Program-made: the position numbers and the translations under genes
Part shown: in pieces, positions 58,447 through 64,000 of the stretch
Layout of the letters: every line of letters begins with the position of its first letter
Position numbering within the stretch: position 1 is the first letter of the stretch
The notes under the pieces: model-generated
Database searches by the model: none
Seen by the model: only the letters and a program-made list of their open reading frames with translations
Told to the model about the DNA's origin: nothing
Source: Xanthomonas sp. DAR 34887
GTDB lineage: Bacteria > Pseudomonadota > Gammaproteobacteria > Xanthomonadales > Xanthomonadaceae
Direction of reading: 5' to 3'
Length of the DNA stretch: 64,000 nt
NCBI RefSeq assembly: GCF_041245805.1
Contig: NZ_CP162490.1
Coordinates: 3,325,001 to 3,389,000 of the forward strand

Positions 58447-59288
58447 GCGCGCTGACCACGCTGACCTACGTGCTGCCGCACCGGCTGCTGTCCTCGCTGG
58501 CCCGGCGCCTGGCGTATTCGTCGCGACCGGGGCTGAAGCAATGGCTGATCGACACCGTGGTGCGCCGCTTCGGGGTGGACCTGGCCGAGGCCGCCGAGCC
58601 CGACCCACGCGCCTACCCGACCTTCAATGCCTTCTTCACCCGGGCGCTGAAGCCCGGCGCGCGCGTCGCCGATCCCGACCCGCAGGCGCTGCTGATGCCG
58701 GCCGACGGCCGCATCAGCCAGCTCGGCCCGATCCAGGACGGGCGCATCTTCCAGGCCAAGGGCCAGTCATTCACCGCCGCCGAGCTGCTCGGCGACGAAG
58801 CCGCCGCGGCGCCCTTCGCGAACGGCCTGTACGCCACCGTGTACCTGTCCCCGCGCGACTACCACCGCGTGCACATGCCCTGGACCGGCACCCTGCGCGA
58901 GACCGTGCACGTGCCGGGACGCCTGTTCAGCGTCGGCCCGGACGCGGTGCGCGACGTGCCGCGGCTGTTCGCACGCAACGAGCGCCTGGTCTGCCATTTC
59001 GACACCGACTTCGGCCCGATGGCTTCGGTGATGGTCGGCGCGCTGCTGGTGTCCGGCGTGGAAACGGTGTGGAGCGGCGTGGAAATCCCGCGCTACGGCG
59101 ACCGCATCACCCGCAAGGACTGGCGCGGCAAGGGCATCGTGCTGGAGCGGTTCGCGGAGATGGCGCGCTTCAACTACGGCTCGACCGTGATCGTGCTGTT
59201 GCCGCCGGGCGTGGCGCAGCTGGATCCGGCACTGGCGGCGGAAACCGCGGTCCGGCTCGGCCAGGCGCTGGCGCGGCGGCCGCGCTGA
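58443..59288 (+). CDS. psd: Phosphatidylserine decarboxylase
   Basis: 281 aa. It makes phosphatidylethanolamine at the inner membrane. The proenzyme self-cleaves at a Gly-Ser bond to form its pyruvoyl group; here the site is the GST in FNYGSTVIVLLPP (about residue 246). PTFNAFFTRALKPGAR, LMPADGRISQLG and LSPRDYHRVHMPWTG are family motifs. Start ATG 58443-58445 overlaps the SCO1 stop. Confidence 0.97.
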   Translation: MSALTTLTYVLPHRLLSSLARRLAYSSRPGLKQWLIDTVVRRFGVDLAEAAEPDPRAYPTFNAFFTRALKPGARVADPDPQALLMPADGRISQLGPIQDGRIFQAKGQSFTAAELLGDEAAAAPFANGLYATVYLSPRDYHRVHMPWTGTLRETVHVPGRLFSVGPDAVRDVPRLFARNERLVCHFDTDFGPMASVMVGALLVSGVETVWSGVEIPRYGDRITRKDWRGKGIVLERFAEMARFNYGSTVIVLLPPGVAQLDPALAAETAVRLGQALARRPR

Positions 59289-59687
59289 CGCTGGCAGAGG
59301 CCGCGGCGCGTCCCATGTGGAAGAGGACTGCGGCGCGGCCCATGTGGGAGGGACTTCAGTCCCGACGCGTTGGTGGTTGAGCTGAGACCACGCACATTTT
59401 GAAGACGACGTGCCGCCGTGCCCTCATCCGGCGCTGCGCGCCACCTTGTCCCAAAGGGGGCATAGTCCCGGCGGAAGAAGGGCCATGGCGCTATCAACTT
59501 CCCGCAAACAGCCGCGGCACGGCCCCGTGCGGGATGCCCTTGTGGGAGGGACTTCAGCCCAGACGCGTGGTGGTCGAAACAATGCACGTTACTGGCGACA
59601 CGCCGTGTCGCCGCACCGCACCCCATCCGGCGCTGCACGCCACCTTCCCCCAAACGGGGCCATGGTCCCGGCGCGAGAAGGGAACGG
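59289..59687. repeat. 399-bp spacer with a diverged ~198-bp tandem duplication
   Basis: A segment beginning at 59339 (CCCATGTGGGAGGGACTTCAG) recurs from 59537 (CCCTTGTGGGAGGGACTTCAG) with an offset of 198 bp. Shared blocks include CATCCGGCGCTGC, GCCACCTT and GTCCCGGCG. The second copy ends at the 3' end of the transglycosylase gene. Similarity is partial, so the duplication is old. No gene is recognised in the spacer. Confidence 0.7.
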
Positions 59688-61292
59688 CTACTTGTCGCAG
59701 CCGGTCATCTTCAGCGACTGGCCCGGCTTCAACGCATAGCCCGGCGCGCGCAGGCCATTGGCCTTGGCCAACTGCTTGATATCGCAGCTGTAGCGGTCGG
59801 CGATGCGGCCCAGCGTGTCGCCCTTGGCCACGCGGTAGCTGCGCACCTGCTTGGGCTTGGGCTTGACCGGCGCCGGGCGCCCGGTGGCGACGGTGGTCGG
59901 CACGCCGGCCACCGGGGTCACGTCGCCCACCGCCACGTTGCCGGTGGGATCGGCGACCACGGGCGTGTTGCTGCGGATCGCGGCGTTGACGTCGGCGGTG
60001 ATCAGCGCGCGCGCCAGGTCAGCGCGCGGGCCGCTGACGCAATAACGGTTGTACAGGCCGACGATCTTGGTGGTGGCGTTGATGGTGACCCCGGCCGGGA
60101 TCCAGCCGTCGGGCTCGTAGCGCGGGTTGAGGTTGCGCAGCGCGCGCATGTAGCCGTCGCGGGTGCCGTCGCTGCCCAGGCAGATGGTCAGCTCGTAGAT
60201 CGTGGTGGATTTGGCCAGGCGCAGCGTGGCCGGCTGCGCGTTGATCTTCGGGAACGCCACGCCGTACTGCTGCGGGTGCAGGAAGATCCACGCCGCGGCG
60301 ATCACCATCGGCACGTAGTCCTTGGTCTCGGCTGGGAACTGGTTGTACACCTGCGCATCCCAGAAGCTGCGCCCCTGCATCTGGTTGAACACGCGCGCGG
60401 CGCGGCCCTCGCCGCCGTTGTAGCCGGCCAGCGACAGTTCGATGCTGCGGTTGAGCTCGGCCATGCGCTCGTTGATGTACACCGCGCTGGCCTCGGCGGC
60501 GCTGCGCGCGTCGTAGCGCGTGTCGAAGCCGGTGCCGTCCGGGCCCAGACCGAAGCGGCGCCCGGTGGCCGGCATGAACTGCATCAGGCCGGCGGCGCCG
60601 ACCCGCGAATTGGCATGCACGCGGCCGTTGGACTCCTTGGCGATGATGCCGAACAGCAACGCCTCCGGCAGCCCGCGCTTTTCCCATTCCGGCCACATGA
60701 TCGCGCGCAGGTTCTGGTAGTTCTCGTAGCTGTTCATCAGCGACGGGCGCATGTCGGTGAGCCAGCGGCGGATGCCCGCCTGCACCGCCGGGTTGTATTC
60801 GACCATCGCATCGAAGGCATGGCGCTGGTCGTTAAGCAGGCTCGCCGCGCGCGCCGCTTCCGGCACATTGGCGGCCAGCGGGCTGATGTGGTCCGGATCG
60901 GCCTGCAGCGGCGCGGCGCCATCGTCGACCGCATCGGCGTCGGCATCGCTCGCCGCGCCCTGCGCGTCGGCCTTGGCCTTGAGCAGGCGCTTGTACGCGC
61001 CCAGGTAGGTGCCGACCTGGCAGCCGCGCTGCTTGATGCAGGCATCGACCACGTCCTCGATGTCCTCCAGCGCCGCGTCGCTTTCCTGGGTGCCCTTGGG
61101 GTCGCTGTTGCCGACCAGCACCATCGCGTCGTTGTAGCGCTTCTCGGCAGCCGCCAGGCGCTGGTCGAGGACCGCGATGGCGGCCTTGTCGCGCGAGGAG
61201 ACGCGTTCGGCGTGGGCAGAAGGCGCGGCGCAAGCGAGCGCCAAGGCAGCCACGGCGGGCCATCCATGGGTGATACGGAACGAAAGGGGCAT
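59688..61292 (-). CDS. Lytic transglycosylase with C-terminal LysM (MltD-like)
   Basis: 534 aa. Signal peptide at the N-terminus (ITHGWPAVAALALACAAPSAHA, cut after AHA). An SLT catalytic domain follows (about 200-340) with the catalytic Glu in FGIIAKESNGRVHANSRVGA (first part), GLMQFMPATGRRFG and SLAGYNGGEGRAARVF. A C-terminal LysM domain (SYRVAKGDTLGRIADRY, about 470-515) anchors it to peptidoglycan. It cleaves glycan strands with 1,6-anhydro product formation. Similar to MltD but with an N-terminal acidic/Ala-rich region of its own. ATG 61290-61292. Confidence 0.9.
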   Translation of the reverse strand: MPLSFRITHGWPAVAALALACAAPSAHAERVSSRDKAAIAVLDQRLAAAEKRYNDAMVLVGNSDPKGTQESDAALEDIEDVVDACIKQRGCQVGTYLGAYKRLLKAKADAQGAASDADADAVDDGAAPLQADPDHISPLAANVPEAARAASLLNDQRHAFDAMVEYNPAVQAGIRRWLTDMRPSLMNSYENYQNLRAIMWPEWEKRGLPEALLFGIIAKESNGRVHANSRVGAAGLMQFMPATGRRFGLGPDGTGFDTRYDARSAAEASAVYINERMAELNRSIELSLAGYNGGEGRAARVFNQMQGRSFWDAQVYNQFPAETKDYVPMVIAAAWIFLHPQQYGVAFPKINAQPATLRLAKSTTIYELTICLGSDGTRDGYMRALRNLNPRYEPDGWIPAGVTINATTKIVGLYNRYCVSGPRADLARALITADVNAAIRSNTPVVADPTGNVAVGDVTPVAGVPTTVATGRPAPVKPKPKQVRSYRVAKGDTLGRIADRYSCDIKQLAKANGLRAPGYALKPGQSLKMTGCDK

Positions 61293-61488
61293 GTTGGGAC
61301 GCGACGACGGAAAGGCCGCAGGGTAGCCGCCGCTGTCACATCGCGGCAAGGTCGGGCGGACATCGGCACCGCACCGGCACGGCATTCGTTCATCGCTGCG
61401 GCCAGGCGAACCGCGGCCCTGGCGCCTCGCGGCGAGCGGGCGCCGGCGCGAACGCCTAGAATCCGCCCACCTCACCGCGGAGCTGTTC

Positions 61489-62994
61489 ATGGACCCGATC
61501 CTGCTGGGCAAAGGCCTGACCGACGACATCGCGGTGCTGCTGCAGCCGCGCCTGGGCAACCGCCACGGTCTGGTCGCCGGGGCCACCGGCACCGGCAAGA
61601 CGGTGACCCTGATGACCCTGGCCGAGGGCTTCTCGCGGATCGGCGTGCCGGTGTTCATGGCCGACGTGAAGGGCGACGTGGCCGGGCTGGCGGTGGCCGG
61701 CGACGGCAGCGAGAAAGTGCTGCAGCGCGCCAAGGACATCGGCGTGACCGACTACGCCCCGGCCGCCAACCCGGTGGTGTTCTGGGACCTGTACGGCCAG
61801 CTCGGGCACCCGGTGCGCACCACCGTCAGCGAGATGGGGCCGACCCTGCTGGCGCGGATCCTGGAACTCAACGACACCCAGGCCGGCGTGCTCGACATCG
61901 TGTTCAAGCTGGCCGACGACCGCGGCCTGCTGCTGCTCGACCTGGACGACCTGCGCGCGCTGCTGGCGCTGGTGGTGGAGCAGCGCAAGGACATCTCCAC
62001 CGAATACGGCCTGGTCAGCGCGCCGTCGGTGGCGGCGATCCAGCGCGCGCTGCTGCGCCTGGCGCAGGACGGCGGCGAAGGCTTCTTCGGCGAACCGGCG
62101 CTGGACCTGGCCGACCTGATGCGGGTCGGCAGCGACGGCCGCGGCGTGATCGGCATCCTCGCCGCCGCGCAACTGGTGCTCAAGCCGCGCCTGTATTCGA
62201 CCTTCCTGCTGTGGCTGCTGTCGGAACTGTTCGAACGGCTGCCGGAAGTGGGCGACCTGGACAAACCCAAGCTGGTGTTCGTGTTCGACGAGGCGCACCT
62301 GCTGTTCGACGACGCCCCGCCGGCGCTGGTGCAACGCATCGAACAAGTGGTGCGGCTGATCCGCTCCAAGGGCGTGGGCGTGTACTTCTGTTCGCAGTTT
62401 CCCGACGACGTGCCGGACAACATCCTCGGCCAGCTCGGCAACCGCGTGCAGCACGCGCTGCGCGCCTACACCCCGCGCGACCAGAAGGCGGTACGCACCG
62501 CCGCCGAGACCTTCGTCGCCAATCCCAAATTGGACGTGGCCAAGACCATCTCCCAGCTCGGCACCGGCGAGGCCTTGGTCTCGACGCTGCAGGACAAGGG
62601 CGTGCCGATGCCGGTGCAGCAGACCCTGATCGCCCCGCCGCGCTGCCGGATGGGCGCGATCTCCGACACCGAGCGTGCGCAGCTACGCACCGCCAGCGTG
62701 GTCGGCACCCGCTACGACACCCCGGTCAACCGCGATTCGGCGGCGGAAATGCTGGCGCGCCGGGTCGAACAGGTGGCCGAGAAGGCCGCGGCACCGGCGG
62801 CGCGCACGCGCGAGCAGGACGACGCGCACGACAGCGGCTTCGGTCAGGCGGTCAAGGACGCGGTATTCGGCACCAAGCGCCGCCAGGGCATGCTCGAGGC
62901 GATGGCCAAGCAGACCTCGCGCACCGTCGGCAACCGCATCGGCCAGCAGATCGTGCGCGGCATCTTCGGCAGCATCTTCGGCGGCAAACGCTGA
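61489..62994 (+). CDS. DUF853 / HerA-FtsK-like P-loop ATPase (YjgR type)
   Basis: 501 aa. Walker A GATGTGKTVTLMTLAEG (~28-45) and Walker B LVFVFDEAHLLFDD (~260) define a HerA/FtsK-like ATPase; the FADVKGDVAGLA-type segment (MADVKGDVAGLAVAG) and IRSKGVGVYFCSQ match the DUF853/YjgR family, for which no function is established. A C-terminal region rich in Ala/Arg with SGFGQAVKDAVFGTKRRQGM follows. ATG 61489 with CGGAG upstream. No NurA-like partner gene lies next to it. Confidence 0.9.
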   Translation: MDPILLGKGLTDDIAVLLQPRLGNRHGLVAGATGTGKTVTLMTLAEGFSRIGVPVFMADVKGDVAGLAVAGDGSEKVLQRAKDIGVTDYAPAANPVVFWDLYGQLGHPVRTTVSEMGPTLLARILELNDTQAGVLDIVFKLADDRGLLLLDLDDLRALLALVVEQRKDISTEYGLVSAPSVAAIQRALLRLAQDGGEGFFGEPALDLADLMRVGSDGRGVIGILAAAQLVLKPRLYSTFLLWLLSELFERLPEVGDLDKPKLVFVFDEAHLLFDDAPPALVQRIEQVVRLIRSKGVGVYFCSQFPDDVPDNILGQLGNRVQHALRAYTPRDQKAVRTAAETFVANPKLDVAKTISQLGTGEALVSTLQDKGVPMPVQQTLIAPPRCRMGAISDTERAQLRTASVVGTRYDTPVNRDSAAEMLARRVEQVAEKAAAPAARTREQDDAHDSGFGQAVKDAVFGTKRRQGMLEAMAKQTSRTVGNRIGQQIVRGIFGSIFGGKR

Positions 62995-63024
62995 GCGCAG
63001 CCGGCACCCACAAGGAGTTCCACC

Positions 63025-63528
63025 ATGTACAAGGAAGCGATGAGCGCCCTGCTGCTGGCGCTGGCGGCCACGACCGCCGACGCGGCGCAACCGGCATCGG
63101 GCGATGACTGGCCGCCGCAACGGCAGCAACTGCTGGCCGGCCGCTACGTCGGCAAACTGCAGGGCTATACGCCAGACTGCGACACCGTTCGCGCCGATCT
63201 CAGGCTGGAGGTGGGAGCGCCGAGCGAGACGGCCCACCGCTATACGCTGACCACCACCTGCATCGCCGGAGCCGCGCGGCACACCGCGCCCAGGACCATC
63301 ACCGGCACTTGGGGAATCGACCAGCTGGCCGGCAGTTGCCTGATGCTCGGCTTCGAGGACCCGGACGATCCGCAGGTGGGCCCCACCATTTACGGCTTCC
63401 GTGTGGAAGAGGCCGGGTCGCGCGGCCATCGCGCCGCGACCGACTACGTGCTGGCCCAGGACGGGATGAATTGCCATAGCGGCATGCCGCCGGAGCATGC
63501 CGACAAGCGCCTGCGGCGGGTACGCTGA
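63025..63528 (+). CDS. Small exported hypothetical protein, possibly NlpE-like
   Basis: 167 aa. N-terminal signal-peptide-like segment (AMSALLLALAATTADAA, no lipobox Cys). The mature part has GRYVGKLQGYTPDCDTVRAD and RYTLTTTC followed by ITGTWGID. This layout loosely recalls NlpE N-terminal domains (a Y-x-G-x-L-x-C-A-D-C core then YTL and GTW), so an NlpE-like beta-barrel is a guess. ATG 63025 follows AAGGAG (63012-63017). It lies 30 bp after the DUF853 gene. Confidence 0.7.
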   Translation: MYKEAMSALLLALAATTADAAQPASGDDWPPQRQQLLAGRYVGKLQGYTPDCDTVRADLRLEVGAPSETAHRYTLTTTCIAGAARHTAPRTITGTWGIDQLAGSCLMLGFEDPDDPQVGPTIYGFRVEEAGSRGHRAATDYVLAQDGMNCHSGMPPEHADKRLRRVR

Positions 63529-63679
63529 CCCGATCGGCGCATCGCGCCTGCAACCGCGGCCGCGCAACGACGGCCACGCCGTGAGCGCAGGTGCCTGTAT
63601 CGCTCGCGCCGACACGCGCGACAGACCGCCTTCGATCCAGGCAACACCAGTCGCACATGCAAAACCCGGCGGCGCTACC

Positions 63680-64000
63680 CTAGGCCAGCAATCCCTGCAG
63701 CTTGGCGTATTGCAGCAGCATGATGGTCTTGCCATCGGCGATGGCGCCGGATTCGATCATCGCCAGTGCCGCGTCGAGCGGCAATTCCAGCACCTCGCTC
63801 TCCTCGCCTTCGGCGGCGACGCCGCCGCCTGCGCCGACCCTGTCGCGATCGAAATACTCGCCGACGAAGAAATACAGCTTTCCGGTGACCGAGCCCGGAC
63901 TCATGAACGCCTCGAACACCTTGCGCACATTCTCGATCCGGTAGCCGGTTTCCTCTTCGGTCTCCTTGCGGATGCAGGTCTGCGCATCGTGCTGGTCGAG
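63680..64000 (-). CDS. NudK-like NUDIX hydrolase, C-terminal part (5' end outside window)
   Basis: The frame is open to the window edge; 106 codons are visible. The tail of the NUDIX box is readable as RKETEEETGY, followed by VFEAFMSPGSVTGKLYFFVG and a C-terminal GAIADGKTIMLLQYAKLQGL. The SPGSV and KTIMLLQ segments match ADP-sugar/GDP-mannose pyrophosphatases of the NudF/NudK type, which hydrolyse nucleoside diphosphate sugars. The N-terminal half and most of the NUDIX box are missing, so substrate class is uncertain. Confidence 0.82.
   Translation of the reverse strand, partial: LDQHDAQTCIRKETEEETGYRIENVRKVFEAFMSPGSVTGKLYFFVGEYFDRDRVGAGGGVAAEGEESEVLELPLDAALAMIESGAIADGKTIMLLQYAKLQGLLA

Noticed and set aside
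60276..63107. 943-codon plus-strand frame spanning the transglycosylase and DUF853 genes
   Set aside because: It crosses an intergenic region and covers two real genes in the wrong frame or strand.

Overview
The window is a high-GC chromosomal segment from a gammaproteobacterium of the Xanthomonadaceae, most likely Xanthomonas. The assignment rests on gene order (trpF/trpB/trpA/accD/glmM/tpiA/secG/tRNA-Leu/nuo/tRNA-fMet/rimP/nusA/infB/rbfA/truB/rpsO/pnp), on protein sequences, on spacer repeats made of GGGATTC units and a GTAGGAGCGGCTTCAGCCGC palindrome, and on an ISXO2-like IS1595-family element. Almost all genes lie on the minus strand, and nearly everything is ordinary core genome.

Layout, left to right. 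1-522: 5' end of an Lhr-type DEAD/DEAH helicase (minus). 523-1130: gene-poor. 1131-2937: a DUF3175 protein and a GAF-EAL protein (plus). 3149-12796 (minus): the translation/RNA cluster tRNA-fMet, rimP, nusA, infB, rbfA, truB, rpsO, pnp. 13005-27867 (minus): the complete 14-gene NADH:quinone oxidoreductase operon nuoA-nuoN with mostly overlapping cistrons. 27975-29367 (minus): tRNA-Leu(GAG), secG, tpiA. A short-chain dehydrogenase (plus) and a 2OG-Fe(II) oxygenase (minus) follow, then glmM, accD, trpA, a small Cys-rich gene and trpB, all minus, with a divergent LysR (TrpI-like) regulator.

37899-47914 (minus) is the most unusual part. It is a compact five-gene module encoding a YqiJ/NfeD-like membrane protein, a flotillin/SPFH protein, a 1783-residue DUF3686 + AAA+ ATPase, an unrecognised 239-residue helical protein and a TelA-family protein. 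Most cistrons are overlapping or nearly so. The module sits between trpF and the trpI/trpBA block and looks like a membrane-associated stress or defence machine of unknown function.

48190-57719 (minus) holds trpF, truA, fimV, a tandem ~140-bp hairpin array interrupted by a complete IS1595-family element (52451-53488), asd, a D-2-hydroxyacid dehydrogenase, aroC and prmB. The right end carries a SCO1-psd pair (plus), a LysM-containing lytic transglycosylase (minus), a DUF853/HerA-like ATPase and a small exported protein (plus), and the 3' part of a NudK-like NUDIX hydrolase cut by the window edge.

The genes serve energy conservation (complex I), tryptophan/chorismate/aspartate-family biosynthesis, fatty-acid initiation, cell-wall precursor synthesis and turnover, protein export and translation. 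No CRISPR array, prophage or rRNA operon was seen. All assignments come from reading the sequence; no database search was run.
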